DNA of 59,011 nucleotides from Paenibacillus lacisoli (GCF_030580655.1 NZ_JAUQTB010000018.1:1-59011); one strand, 5' to 3'; shown: positions 27,501 to 35,830, counted from the first letter of the stretch. The notes: generated from the sequence alone by a model not told the origin. Made by a program: numbers and translations.

Positions 27501-28060
27501 CGCAGATGCTCGCGGAGGAGATCAACAAACGCAAAGTTTCTATGTTGGGCGAAGCCGTGCCGGTGCAGCACTGGAATACAACGATTGATTTGGGTATAGA
27601 TGCCTATCTGCCTGCAGATTATATCTATGACAGCATTCAGAAAATTGAAATCTACAAGAAGGTCGCAGCCATTTCAACCTTCGATGATGCCGTTGAACTT
27701 GAAGAGGAGCTGCTGGATCGCTTTGGCGAACTTCCTGCAGCAGTGCTCCACCTGCTTGCTGTAGCAAGATTCAAAGTTTATGGACGCCTGTACGGCATTG
27801 ACAGCATCAGCCAACGCGGTGATGACGTTACCCTGAAGTTCTATGAAGGACGTGAGAAGGCGGTAGACGGCGCCAAATTATTCGAGATTGGCAATCGCTT
27901 CGAAAGACGTGTACAATTTGAACAAGGGTCTGTATTGGCAATCCATTTGAAGGGCAAAGGATTGAACGAAGGTCAGCTGATGGAGCTGATTGAACATTTC
28001 CTGGATGCCATCAAGGATGCATTTAATCTGAAGGGAGAATTACAAGATGTTATCAAATAG
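24539..28060 (+). CDS. mfd: Transcription-repair coupling factor Mfd
   Basis: 1173 residues, usual length. UvrB-homology N-terminal module, RNA polymerase interaction domain (KVGDYVVHQNHGIGKYMG near residue 493), then superfamily 2 helicase: LLCGDVGYGKTE (Walker A, near 638), VDEEQRFGV (near 740) and RGRVGRSNR (near 923), and a C-terminal TRCF domain. It removes stalled RNA polymerase and recruits UvrA. TTG start with AAGAGAGGTG before a seven-T run. Its last 14 bases overlap the next gene. Confidence 0.97.
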   Translation: MLQALIQAFSKDPDFGSITAGIASGMKEQLISGLSGSSRQVLMAALAEESTRPLLVITHNMFAAQKIADDLQEALSPDRVFLYPANELVAAEAAVSSPETLAQRIDVLTQCAQGFRGIVVAPYSGVRRYLPLPEVMASAPFTLKHDDTLEVESFLLRMVELGYERVERVESRGEMSVRGGIIDFYPVTAELAYRIELFDDEIDSIRTFDPVDQRSIEKIQEAVITPCKELIADHARMDRAAERAASMMEEQLAKMTDRQAKQRLREELEREFELLREHVYFAEIYKYIEVLYPEQKTLYDYMPEDTILIIDEPARMLETAKQLERDESEWNLHLLQNGKTLPQLHLSADSDAVLYRRPFQTLFMSVFLRQVPHTQPQNILNFIARGMQDFHGQMNVLKSEMERWQKAGTHVMMLASGEERLERMRRVLEDYGIEEPTMAIGNLQSGFEMPSIHLAVITEGEMFSQKQRKARKSGRNVDNAERIKSYTELKVGDYVVHQNHGIGKYMGIGTLEVGGIHKDYMHIMYAGGDKLSVPIEQIDLIQKYVGSEEKEPKIYKLGGNEWTRVKTKVRSSVQDIADDLIKLYAERQSAPGYAFEKDTTEQQEFEGMFPYDETRDQMRAIEEIKKDMEQSRPMDRLLCGDVGYGKTEVAIRAAFKAAIEGKQVAILVPTTILAQQHYETFRERFSGYPFNISVLSRFRTRKEQNETTKGLRNGTVDIVIGTHRLLSQDLVFKDLGLLIVDEEQRFGVTHKEKLKRLKTNVDVLTLTATPIPRTLHMSMLGVRDLSVIETPPENRFPVQTYVVEHSQALVREAVERELARGGQVYYLYNRVQGIHEMAAEISALVPEAKVGVGHGQMSETELEKTILDFLDGEYDVLVSTSIIETGVDIPNVNTLIVHDADKMGLSQLYQLRGRVGRSNRIAYAYFTYKRDKVLTEVAEKRLQSIKEFTELGSGFKIAMRDLSIRGAGNLLGAEQHGFIASVGFDLYSQMLAEEINKRKVSMLGEAVPVQHWNTTIDLGIDAYLPADYIYDSIQKIEIYKKVAAISTFDDAVELEEELLDRFGELPAAVLHLLAVARFKVYGRLYGIDSISQRGDDVTLKFYEGREKAVDGAKLFEIGNRFERRVQFEQGSVLAIHLKGKGLNEGQLMELIEHFLDAIKDAFNLKGELQDVIK

Positions 28061-29210
28061 CAAGAAATCGTGGAAGGTCCTGCTGCTGACACTGGTGGCG
28101 GTCCTGACCGTTTCCGTGCTGGCGGCCTGCGGCAGTGACGACAGCAAAAAGAGCAGTTCGTCGTCGGATACCAAGACGGAGTCGCCGGCCAGCAAAGATA
28201 CAAGCAAGGTGGTAGCCACTTACCAAGGTGGACAGGTCACAGAGAATGAATTTAACCTGGAGCTCAGCACCATTAAATTCCTGTATCCGCAATATGCGGA
28301 TGTAGCCGCACTCGACGACTTCAGAGAATACTTGGTGAAGCAGGAGATTGCTACGAAGATTCTGGCTGCCAAGGCAACCGATGACCAGAAGAAAAAAGCA
28401 GCAGAGTCCTCAGAGAAGCAAATCAGCCAGCTGAAGCAATCCGTCGGCGATGAGCAGTTCAAGAAGCTTCTGGGTGAACAGAAGCTGACAGAGGATAATG
28501 TAAAATCCTATCTGACACGTGTGAATACCGTAAATGAGACTGAAGCTGCAGCGGTTACTGACGATCAGATGAAGAAGGAATTCGAAACCAACAAGGATCA
28601 ATTTACAACGGCGTCAGTACGTCATGTTTTGATCAACTTCACGGATCCGAAGACCAATAAAGAACGTACCAAGGAAGAAACCCTGAAGAAGGCCAAAGAA
28701 ATCAAGGCCAAGCTGGATAAGGGTGAAGACTTTGCAGCCATTGCCAAAAAATATTCTGAGGATCCAGGCTCGGCAGAAGATGGCGGCCTGTATAAAGACG
28801 CTCCTGTAGCCAATTGGGTAGATGCGTTCAAAGAAGCAGCTAAGACGCTGCCGTTGAACAAAATCAGTGATCCGATCGAAACGGAATACGGCTATCACAT
28901 CATCCGTGTGGAATCGCGTACGGTTGCTGACTACAGCAAGCTGACAGATGAGCAGAAGACAAGTCTGCGCAACTCTGTTGCGAACACGGAAGTACAGAAC
29001 TTCATTGAGAAGGACCTTCCAGGCATGATTACGAAGCTTGATCTGCCGAAGGCGCCTGCTGCATCGACGGACAAAGGTACAGGCACAACGGGTACTGAAG
29101 GTACAACCGGCAGCGAAGGCACCAGCACAGACAGCAGTAAAACAGACAGCAGCAAGACGGACAGCACGAAGGACACCACTTCCAGCGAATCAGGTACAAC
29201 AGGCAAGTAA
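28047..29210 (+). CDS. PrsA-like lipoprotein foldase (peptidyl-prolyl isomerase)
   Basis: 387 residues. Lipoprotein signal with lipobox LAAC (cysteine near residue 28), Ser/Lys-rich spacer, SurA/PrsA-like N-lobe helices, then a parvulin (PpiC) domain near residues 190-285 with VRHVLINF, GEDFAAIAKKYSEDPGSAEDGG and EYGYHIIRV. The last 50 residues are a Gly/Ser/Thr/Asp-rich low-complexity tail. PrsA proteins help exported proteins fold outside the membrane. ATG 28047 follows AAGGGAG and overlaps mfd by 14 bases. This gene is not at this place in B. subtilis, where spoVT follows mfd directly. Confidence 0.92.
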   Translation: MLSNSKKSWKVLLLTLVAVLTVSVLAACGSDDSKKSSSSSDTKTESPASKDTSKVVATYQGGQVTENEFNLELSTIKFLYPQYADVAALDDFREYLVKQEIATKILAAKATDDQKKKAAESSEKQISQLKQSVGDEQFKKLLGEQKLTEDNVKSYLTRVNTVNETEAAAVTDDQMKKEFETNKDQFTTASVRHVLINFTDPKTNKERTKEETLKKAKEIKAKLDKGEDFAAIAKKYSEDPGSAEDGGLYKDAPVANWVDAFKEAAKTLPLNKISDPIETEYGYHIIRVESRTVADYSKLTDEQKTSLRNSVANTEVQNFIEKDLPGMITKLDLPKAPAASTDKGTGTTGTEGTTGSEGTSTDSSKTDSSKTDSTKDTTSSESGTTGK

Positions 29211-29244
29211 TTGGCCGGATCACCTGAACAGGCTTTACGGAGAG

Positions 29245-29267
29245 AGGCGCGGGCAACCGCGCCTTTT
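29245..29267 (+). terminator. Terminator after the PrsA-like gene
   Basis: AGGCGCGG-GCAA-CCGCGCC stem followed by TTTT. Confidence 0.85.
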
Positions 29268-29645
29268 GTGGTGCCGGTGCCTGCTGCGGCGAATGAGGAA
29301 GTTGGACAAAGATGTATAAGGAACTGGGAACAGTTGAATACTATGGTCAGATATATGAAACGCCTGCCGGCCAGTAAGCTGCCGGGCCATCACGGTTGGA
29401 TCAAGGAATACATGCGCTCGGCGCTACCTGTTCCTGAACCCGGATGTGCTGCCGAAACCAACCGTGAATGGCGGGGAACGGCCATGAACCGGCGTTTATA
29501 CCATCTGTTTCAAGACCGCTGGGTAGAGCTTAGTACGGTATCAGACTTCCTTGGATCTCAAAGATCTTCAGTCTGATGCTCGCATTGAGCCCGACTCATG
29601 GACAGTAGTTGACTAAATCTTCTGAGAAAGTGAGGCAACATGTGA
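29268..29645. other. Intergenic region before spoVT, with one doubtful small frame
   Basis: An open frame from ATG 29344 to 29576 (77 codons, basic and Pro-rich, MVRYMKRLPASK...) has codon usage not unlike the neighbours but only a poor ribosome site and no recognisable family. A longer frame from 29211 would contain the terminator and is rejected. A GCATT at 29581 might be a weak sigma-G -35 for spoVT, but no good -10 follows. Mostly unexplained. Confidence 0.35.
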
Positions 29646-30188
29646 ATGAAAGCTACTGGAATCGTTCGTCGAATTGATGATCTTGGGCGTGTTGTTATAC
29701 CAAAAGAAATCAGACGCACCCTGCGGATCCGTGAAGGAGATCCATTGGAGATCTTTGTGGACCGCGATGGTGAAGTTATCCTTAAAAAGTATTCCCCTAT
29801 TGGTGAACTCGGCGATTTCGCTAAGGAATATGCCGAATCATTGTATGAGAGCACAGGCCACGTGACGATGATCTCCGATCGGGACAGTATTATTACTGTA
29901 GCTGGTGGCTCCAAGAAGGAATACCTGGACAAGCAGGTCGGTGAAATGGTCGAGAACTGCATGGACAGCCGTAAGACGCTGCTTGAGACAACAAGCGGAA
30001 CCTACGAGATCAGTAAGGATAATGAGGAAGCTTTGTCGTCATTCGTGATTGCTCCGATTATTGCAGGCGGAGACCCGATTGGCACCGTTATTTTGTTCAA
30101 TAAGGACGAATCAGTGAAAATGTCGACCCTGGAAACCAAAATGGCAGAAACGGCCGCAGGCTTCCTGGGAAAACAAATGGAACAGTAA
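29646..30188 (+). CDS. spoVT: Stage V sporulation regulator SpoVT
   Basis: 180 residues. N-terminal AbrB-type domain (MKATGIVRRIDDLGRVVIPK) and C-terminal GAF-like domain from about residue 55. SpoVT is made in the forespore and tunes sigma-G-dependent genes and spore germination traits. It is a close relative of AbrB in the same window. GTGAGG lies 12 bases before the ATG. Followed by a terminator. Confidence 0.96.
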   Translation: MKATGIVRRIDDLGRVVIPKEIRRTLRIREGDPLEIFVDRDGEVILKKYSPIGELGDFAKEYAESLYESTGHVTMISDRDSIITVAGGSKKEYLDKQVGEMVENCMDSRKTLLETTSGTYEISKDNEEALSSFVIAPIIAGGDPIGTVILFNKDESVKMSTLETKMAETAAGFLGKQMEQ

Positions 30189-30207
30189 AAGGTTTTCTCC
30201 CGAATCA

Positions 30208-30262
30208 AACTCCCTTCTCCAGCCAGGCCCTTATCGGGGGCTGCGGCAGAGGGGAGTTTTTT
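30208..30262 (+). terminator. Terminator after spoVT
   Basis: AACTCCC..CAGCC arms pair with GGCTG..GGGGAGTT over an imperfect long stem, then T6. Confidence 0.85.
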
Positions 30263-30322
30263 AGTGTGTGCCATAACGGGTATAATGAATGGTAATGATT
30301 ATGGGGAAAAGTAGGGAATGAC

Positions 30323-31990
30323 ATGAATAATAGCGATACCGGCTCCAGGATGCTGCGGGGGGCTCTTATTCTGACGGCGGCAGCGGTGCTGTCCAAGCTG
30401 ATCGGGACCCTTCAGAAAATACCACTGCAAAATATCGGCGGAGATGGTGTTTTTGGCATTTATAACACTGTTTATCCTTTTTATACGCTGCTGATTACAG
30501 CTGCTGTAGTCGGACTGCCGGCAGCCATCTCCAAATTCGTCGCAGAGGCTGAGGTTGCCGGTGACCGGCGGCAGGGTGAGGAAGTGCTTCGCCTATCTAC
30601 ACTCATGTTGGCAGGAATCGGCTTCATCACAGGGCTGTTCATGTACTTTGGGGCACCTTGGATTGCAGGATGGATTGATAACTCCCATGTGATTCCCTCC
30701 ATCCGCAGTGCCTCGTTTGCTTTTCTGGTCGTACCGGTCATGACCGGATTACGCGGGTACTTCCAGGGGCTGCAGAACATGCTGCCCACGGCAGTCTCCC
30801 AGGTTGCCGAGCAGAGCGTACGCGTAGCGACCATGATGGTGCTGCTGTTCCTGCTGCTGGGTCAGGATGCGTCGTTTGACCAGATTTCTGCGGGAGCCGT
30901 CTTCGGATCGGCCGCAGGCGGGGCTGCCGGTCTGCTCATCATGCTGCTGTACTGGCATCGTCAACGCCGAATGAACCGGCTGTTGCAGACATCAGCCGGA
31001 ACGGCCCGGGCAGAGGCAGCGGCGGCAGGCTCTATGCCGGCAGTCCGGAACCGCTGGCAGCTGTCACGCCAGCTGCTGCGTTACGGCATACCGGTCTGTC
31101 TCAGCACACTATCTGTTCCGCTGATGAGTCTGGCCGATACGTTCACCGTACCGCGGCTTCTCAAGCATGATGGCTTTAGTGAGGCGGGGGCTATGGTCCA
31201 GTTTGGCATTTATAATCGTGGCATCCCGCTCGTCCAGCTGGTCACGATGATTGCTACCTCGCTCTCGGTGCTGTTCATTCCGGCCATGGCTGAGGCGAGG
31301 ATGAAGGGCGGAGATGAATGGGTACGCAGACAGGCCTCAGCCTCTCTTCGCTGGTTCTGGCTGATCGGCCTGGCTGCAGCGGCCGGACTGGCTGTTCTGG
31401 CACAGCCGGTCAATATCGCGCTGTACCAGGATGATCTGGGCAGCGGCGTGATGCAATGGATTGCCGTGACGGCTGTCGGCGGCACGATCAGCATCATTAC
31501 CGCTGCCCTGCTGCAAGGGCTCGGTTCCGTACGCGCGCCGGCCCTGTTCATGCTCGCAGCCACGGCAGCCAAGGTGCTGCTGAACGTGCTGCTCGTCCCG
31601 CGCCTCGGCATTACCGGCGCAGCCGTCTCCGGCGCAGCCGCCTACCTGCTGTCAGCGCTGCTCAATGCAGCGCTGCTCGCCCGGCTGGTCCGGCTGCGAT
31701 TGGCCTGGCGCGCCGCCGTGCTCAAGCCGGCGCTGCTGATCGCCGCCATGAGCGCAGCTGCGGCGGCGGTATCACACGGCACCGGCATGCTGCTCGGTGC
31801 TGCCGGGCTTGCGGCCGGAAGCCGGACGGCCGCGCTGGCACAGAGCCTGCTGGGCGCAGCGGCAGGCTCTGGGGTAGTGCTGTTCGGAGCCGTGCTGCTC
31901 CGGCTCCTTACGGCAGACGAGCTTGCGGCGCTGCCCAAGCTCGGAGTGCCCCTGGCGCAGCTGCTTCGCCGGCTGCGTGTCCTGCGCTAG
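30323..31990 (+). CDS. yabM: MOP-superfamily lipid or polysaccharide flippase YabM
   Basis: 555 residues with about 14 predicted membrane helices. N-terminal GALILTAAAVLSKLIGTLQKIPL and FGIYNTVYPFYTLLI are typical of the YabM/SpoVB/MurJ-like branch. The likely role is flipping a lipid-linked wall precursor, by family. The last 150 residues are very rich in Ala and Leu and the DNA there is clearly more GC-rich than its neighbours. A GCGGGAC/GTCCCGC hairpin (32021-32042) follows without a good T tract. Confidence 0.9.
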   Translation: MNNSDTGSRMLRGALILTAAAVLSKLIGTLQKIPLQNIGGDGVFGIYNTVYPFYTLLITAAVVGLPAAISKFVAEAEVAGDRRQGEEVLRLSTLMLAGIGFITGLFMYFGAPWIAGWIDNSHVIPSIRSASFAFLVVPVMTGLRGYFQGLQNMLPTAVSQVAEQSVRVATMMVLLFLLLGQDASFDQISAGAVFGSAAGGAAGLLIMLLYWHRQRRMNRLLQTSAGTARAEAAAAGSMPAVRNRWQLSRQLLRYGIPVCLSTLSVPLMSLADTFTVPRLLKHDGFSEAGAMVQFGIYNRGIPLVQLVTMIATSLSVLFIPAMAEARMKGGDEWVRRQASASLRWFWLIGLAAAAGLAVLAQPVNIALYQDDLGSGVMQWIAVTAVGGTISIITAALLQGLGSVRAPALFMLAATAAKVLLNVLLVPRLGITGAAVSGAAAYLLSALLNAALLARLVRLRLAWRAAVLKPALLIAAMSAAAAAVSHGTGMLLGAAGLAAGSRTAALAQSLLGAAAGSGVVLFGAVLLRLLTADELAALPKLGVPLAQLLRRLRVLR

Positions 31991-32179
31991 GCTTCACGAA
32001 AGGGAAGCCGCTTTGGATATGCGGGACGGATTTCAGTCCCGCGGGAGTTTCATGCTATAGTGAGAACAGCATGATACCGACAAAAGATAACGGATGCAAT
32101 GCCTTCGGGCATGACGATAAATAAGCGGTACGGCAAGGCTGACCGCTAAAAGTTAAATGCTGAGACTGGAGGGTTTCGA

Positions 32180-33679
32180 ATGAGTGCGTCATTGACGATT
32201 ATTGGACTGGGATCGGGAGATCCCGACCAGCTGACTTTAGGTATGCTGAAACGAATGAAGCAGGCAGACAAAATTTATTTGCGGACAAACGACCACCCCG
32301 TGGTGGCTGTGCTGCAGGAGCAGGGGCTCGACATCTCCTCTTTTGACCATGTGTATGAAGAGAAGGACTCCTTCCCCGAGGTCTATGAGGAGATTGCAGG
32401 TTTGCTGATTAATCAAGCGCGCCTGGCAGCACAAGGTACCGAGATTGTTTATGCGGTACCCGGCCACCCTATGGTAGCTGAAGCAACCGTAGGCATTCTA
32501 AAGCGGCGCTGTGCCATTGAAGAGATCGAGCTGACGATTCTGGGCGGGGAAAGCTTCCTGGATGAAGCCTTTATACGCCTCGGATTTGATCCAATTGAAG
32601 GCTTCCAACTGCTTGATGCATCGAGCATTGGACCAGAGAGCCTGCAGCCTCGTCTGCATACCCTTATCGGGCAGGTGTATGATACGTTTACGGCTTCGGA
32701 CGTTAAGCTGAGTCTGATGGAGATCTACCCTGACGATTATCATGTTATCGTGGGGCATGCCCTTGGAGTGACGGGGGAGGAGCAGATCTTCCATGTGCCT
32801 CTCTATGAACTGGACCGAGTAGAAGGCTATGGGAATTTATCCCTAGTCTATGTACCGCGCAATGAAGATGACAATCTGCGCCGCCGCTCGTTCGCCCGTC
32901 TGCATGAGATTGTAGATATCCTGCGCAGCCCGGAAGGTTGTCCGTGGGACCGGGAACAGACCCATCAGTCTATACGCAAGAATCTCATTGAAGAGACCTA
33001 TGAAGTGATCGAGACGATTGATGAAGACGACCCGGATCACATGAAAGAGGAGCTGGGAGATCTGCTGCTGCAGATTCTGCTCCATGCGCAGATGGAGGAG
33101 GAACTGGGTACCTTTAGTGTCTATGATGTTATTGAAGGACTGCATGACAAGCTGATCTTCCGTCATCCTCATGTCTTCGGTGAGAATAAGGCTGCTGATG
33201 CCGAAGAAGCACTGCGCAACTGGGATCAGATGAAGGCCGAAGAGAAGAAGCAGAAGGGAATCGAAGATGGACAGGCTTCAGCGCTGGACGGCATTCCTCG
33301 CGATCTGCCCGCACTGATGAAGGCATACAAGCTGCAGAAGAAGGCCTCGAAGGTCGGCTTCGATTGGGATGAGATCAGCGGGGTATTCGACAAGATTGAA
33401 GAGGAGCTGGCTGAACTGCGTGAAGCGGTACAGCAGAGGCAGACCACAGAGGAGCAGCAGCTGGAACTGGGAGACCTGCTCTTTGCCACGGTGAATGCGG
33501 CGCGCTTCATCGGAACAGATCCGGAAGAGGCCCTCTCGCTCACCAACCGGAAGTTTATCCGCCGGTTTGAGTACATGGAAGAGCGGCTGCGCGAACAGAG
33601 TCGCGGATTTGCCGATGCCAATCTGGAGGAGCTGGAGGCCTATTGGCAGGCGGCCAAATCGTCAGAGCGCCGGGATTAA
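32180..33679 (+). CDS. yabN: YabN: tetrapyrrole-methylase-like plus MazG pyrophosphohydrolase
   Basis: 499 residues, two parts. Residues 1-220 are a tetrapyrrole methylase-like domain (TIIGLGSGDPDQLTLG, then VYAVPGHPMVAE). Residues about 235-490 hold MazG repeats with CPWDREQTHQSIRKNLIEE and the metal-binding acidic motifs EETYEV and EELGDLLLQ. MazG hydrolyses nucleoside triphosphates and cleanses the pool. The role of the fused first part is unknown. Same place as B. subtilis yabN. GGAGGG lies ten bases before the ATG. Confidence 0.94.
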   Translation: MSASLTIIGLGSGDPDQLTLGMLKRMKQADKIYLRTNDHPVVAVLQEQGLDISSFDHVYEEKDSFPEVYEEIAGLLINQARLAAQGTEIVYAVPGHPMVAEATVGILKRRCAIEEIELTILGGESFLDEAFIRLGFDPIEGFQLLDASSIGPESLQPRLHTLIGQVYDTFTASDVKLSLMEIYPDDYHVIVGHALGVTGEEQIFHVPLYELDRVEGYGNLSLVYVPRNEDDNLRRRSFARLHEIVDILRSPEGCPWDREQTHQSIRKNLIEETYEVIETIDEDDPDHMKEELGDLLLQILLHAQMEEELGTFSVYDVIEGLHDKLIFRHPHVFGENKAADAEEALRNWDQMKAEEKKQKGIEDGQASALDGIPRDLPALMKAYKLQKKASKVGFDWDEISGVFDKIEEELAELREAVQQRQTTEEQQLELGDLLFATVNAARFIGTDPEEALSLTNRKFIRRFEYMEERLREQSRGFADANLEELEAYWQAAKSSERRD

Positions 33680-33740
33680 GGGGAAAATAACCGTTTTTTC
33701 GGGGATATCGGCAAAAAACATAAGAGTTAGAGCAGGAATT

Positions 33741-33770
33741 TTGCAGATCAGCCAGAATACATGGTATAGT
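33741..33770 (+). promoter_or_regulatory. Sigma-A promoter of hup
   Basis: TTGCAG (33741-33746), 18 bases, TATAGT (33765-33770) with TGG in front, an extended -10. Confidence 0.6.
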
Positions 33771-33867
33771 GGCCAGACAAGCATCACTGGTGCTACCTGC
33801 TTGGCAGGCCCGGTCAGTCAGACCGTGTAGTATTTTATTTTTTTGAACTCGGGAGGCTTTTATTACA

Positions 33868-34140
33868 ATGAACAAAACAGACCTGATCAACAACATTTCC
33901 ACCAAAAGCGGCTTGTCCAAAAAAGACGTTGAAGCTGTGTTGAACGGATTCTTGGGAGAAATTACAGATGCACTCGCCAGCGGCGACAAAGTTCAATTGA
34001 TTGGTTTTGGTACTTTTGAAACCCGCAAACGTTCCGGACGTACAGGCCGCAACCCGCAAACCGGTAACACCATTGAAATTCCTGAGTCCACTGTTCCTGC
34101 ATTTAAGGCAGGCAACAAGCTCAAAGAAGCGGTTAATTAA
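33868..34140 (+). CDS. hup: HU DNA-binding protein
   Basis: 90 residues, complete HU: MNKTDLINNISTKSGLSKKD, then GDKVQLIGFGTFETRKRSGRTGRNP, with the proline of the DNA-bending arm. Main nucleoid architectural protein. GGGAGG site and own promoter upstream. Its stop shares a base with the rqcP start (TAATG), so the two are translated together. In B. subtilis hbs is elsewhere, so this placement is a Paenibacillus feature. Confidence 0.97.
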   Translation: MNKTDLINNISTKSGLSKKDVEAVLNGFLGEITDALASGDKVQLIGFGTFETRKRSGRTGRNPQTGNTIEIPESTVPAFKAGNKLKEAVN

Positions 34141-34418
34141 TGCGTCTTGATAAATATCTGAAAGTATCCAGACTGATCAAACGCCGTACCGTTGCCAAGG
34201 ATGTGTCTGATCAAGGGCGTGTCCTGGTCAACGGACGTGAAGCCAAGCCCAGCAGCTCGGTGAAGATCGGTGATGAGATCACCGTTCAATTTGGTCAGAA
34301 GCTGGTTACCGTCAGAGTGGAACGGTTAGCAGAGAGCACGCGCAAGGAAGAGGCTAGCAGCCTGTACACCTTGGTCAAGGAAGAGCCGATCGCCAAGGAT
34401 AATGGCCTGAACTGGTAA
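34140..34418 (+). CDS. rqcP: RqcP (YabO), S4-domain ribosome quality-control protein
   Basis: 92 residues. S4 RNA-binding domain MRLDKYLKVSRLIKRRTVAK, then VSDQGRVLVNG. In B. subtilis RqcP works with RqcH on stalled large subunits to extend C-terminal alanine tails. Translationally coupled to hup. A strong terminator follows. Confidence 0.93.
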   Translation: MRLDKYLKVSRLIKRRTVAKDVSDQGRVLVNGREAKPSSSVKIGDEITVQFGQKLVTVRVERLAESTRKEEASSLYTLVKEEPIAKDNGLNW

Positions 34419-34444
34419 GCGTGAGATCTTGAGATCCGTCACTG

Positions 34445-34480
34445 AGAGCATCCTCTGCATTCGCAGAGGATGCTCTTTTT
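34445..34480 (+). terminator. Terminator after rqcP
   Basis: Perfect 14-base arms AGAGCATCCTCTGC / GCAGAGGATGCTCT with a 4-base loop, then T tract. Confidence 0.94.
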
Positions 34481-34584
34481 ATATAGCTCTGAAGCATATA
34501 TAGAATCAGCCGCAGTCGGGGTCCTGCCGGTTCTAAATCTCCTCCTTTATCCATAGTTTAGAAACAGAAGGAGGGGTACATGCC

Positions 34585-34869
34585 ATGATCGACCAAGGAA
34601 AAGCCAAACAGCATGATCTGCGCATGCAGAATCGGAAAGGTCTTGAACTTACAGGGGTCCGGAGTGTAGAGAGCTTTGACAGCGAAGCCTTTTTGCTGCA
34701 GACCGAGCAGGGTCATCTGACTATCCGCGGCCAGAATTTACATATCAAACATCTCAGCCTGGAAGAGGGGCTGCTGTCTATTGAAGGATATGTACATTCG
34801 CTCTTTTACTCGGAGCCCGGTACCCAGAAGAAGAACGGAAAGGGCCTGCTGGGCAAGCTGTTCAAATGA
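34585..34869 (+). CDS. yabP: Sporulation protein YabP
   Basis: 94 residues with the YabP/YqfC beta-rich fold: LRMQNRKGLELTGVRSVESFD, then LLQTEQGHLTIRGQNLHIKHL and EGYVHSLFY. It is required for sporulation and works with YabQ. GGAGGGG lies upstream of the ATG. B. subtilis yabP is a sigma-E gene. A CATAGTTTA at 34552-34560 could be the -10, but no sigma-E -35 is evident. Overlaps yabQ by four bases. Confidence 0.93.
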   Translation: MIDQGKAKQHDLRMQNRKGLELTGVRSVESFDSEAFLLQTEQGHLTIRGQNLHIKHLSLEEGLLSIEGYVHSLFYSEPGTQKKNGKGLLGKLFK

Positions 34870-35435
34870 ACTTCTATGTCCAGTGGGTAACCCTGCTGTG
34901 GATGCTCTTTTCCGGTGCGATGATGGGAGTTGCCTTTGACAGTTACCGGGTACTGTCTGGACGGCTGCAATTTCCCAAATGGAGCATTCATGCGCTGGAT
35001 ATTCTGTACTGGTCCGCTTCCGCCGTGTTTGTGTTCCGTATGCTCTATGCCAGCAACCACGGCCAGCTGCGGTTTTATGTCTTTTTGGGACTGTTTTTAG
35101 GGGTTTGGCTCTATTTTTGGATCTTGAGTGTTACAACCCAGCGTTTTGTGGTAATGTTAATTGAAGGAGCACGGCAATTATGGCTGTTGTGCCGACGGAT
35201 ATTCCATTTACTCATCTTAATGCCGCTGAAGGGCCTTTACAGGATTCTGCGGTTATTCTTGGGTTTGGTGTGGGTAATCACTTTGTTTATAGCTAAATTG
35301 CTGTTACAGCTGCTGCTGCCTTTCTGGAAGCTGCTGCGCTGGATAGTGAGGCCGCTGTTTGCCTGGTGGGTTACGCCGCAGTGGCTGTCCCGGTTTGGCA
35401 GGAGTATGGTTGCAGTGTGGAAACGCTGGTTTTAA
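34866..35435 (+). CDS. yabQ: Sporulation membrane protein YabQ
   Basis: 189 residues with about four to five membrane helices and a basic tail rich in Trp and Arg. Matches YabQ (WVTLLWMLFSGAMMGVAFDS at the start). Needed for cortex formation in B. subtilis, where it localises to the forespore outer membrane. Translationally coupled to yabP by ATGA, and ends at the divIC ribosome site. Confidence 0.92.
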   Translation: MNFYVQWVTLLWMLFSGAMMGVAFDSYRVLSGRLQFPKWSIHALDILYWSASAVFVFRMLYASNHGQLRFYVFLGLFLGVWLYFWILSVTTQRFVVMLIEGARQLWLLCRRIFHLLILMPLKGLYRILRLFLGLVWVITLFIAKLLLQLLLPFWKLLRWIVRPLFAWWVTPQWLSRFGRSMVAVWKRWF

Positions 35436-35448
35436 GGAGGAGATCCTG

Positions 35449-35778
35449 ATGCGGGCATCGTCTGTGCGTTCACAGTCATCATCTTCAATAACCAAATATG
35501 CAGGCGGTCGCAGAAGAATTATGATTTGGCTGGTCTCTATGCTGTTGTTTGCAGGTTGGGCAGCCTGTACCTTCTTTTCCCAGTCTTCACAGCTGGAGGA
35601 TAAGAAAGCCAAGCTCGCCAAACAGGAGCAGGACAAAGCGGAAATGCAGCAGGCGGTTAAGCAGCTTCAATATGAAGTAGGACGGCTCCAGGATTCGGAA
35701 TATATCGGGCAGCTTGTACGAAGCAAGTACGGTATGTACAAGCCTGGTGAAGTACCTATTCTAGGCGGCAATAAATAG
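35449..35778 (+). CDS. divIC: Septum formation initiator DivIC
   Basis: 109 residues. Short cytoplasmic N terminus rich in Ser/Arg, one membrane helix (MIWLVSMLLFAGWAACTFF near residues 25-44), then an extracytoplasmic coiled coil (KLAKQEQDKAEMQQAVKQL) and DSEYIGQLVRSKYGMYKPGE. DivIC acts with FtsL and DivIB in the divisome. ATG 35449 has AAGGAGGAG right before it, so upstream frame residues are not used. Confidence 0.94.
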   Translation: MRASSVRSQSSSSITKYAGGRRRIMIWLVSMLLFAGWAACTFFSQSSQLEDKKAKLAKQEQDKAEMQQAVKQLQYEVGRLQDSEYIGQLVRSKYGMYKPGEVPILGGNK

Positions 35779-35801
35779 GCGGAGAGCGGGACAGTGCTCT
35801 G

Positions 35802-35830
35802 TTGACCTTGGTTTCGCCATTTTGTATAAT
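35802..35830 (+). promoter_or_regulatory. Sigma-A promoter of yabR
   Basis: TTGACC (35802-35807), 17 bases, TATAAT (35825-35830): 11 of 12 consensus positions. Confidence 0.75.

Noticed and set aside
29211..29343. N-terminal extension of the small frame before spoVT
   Set aside because: It directly follows the foldase stop and contains that gene's terminator hairpin, so it is unlikely to be translated.
31456..32124. A 222-codon frame overlapping yabM in another phase
   Set aside because: Arg/Ala/Pro-rich translation caused by the GC-rich end of yabM. The yabM frame is supported by family similarity and membrane helices.
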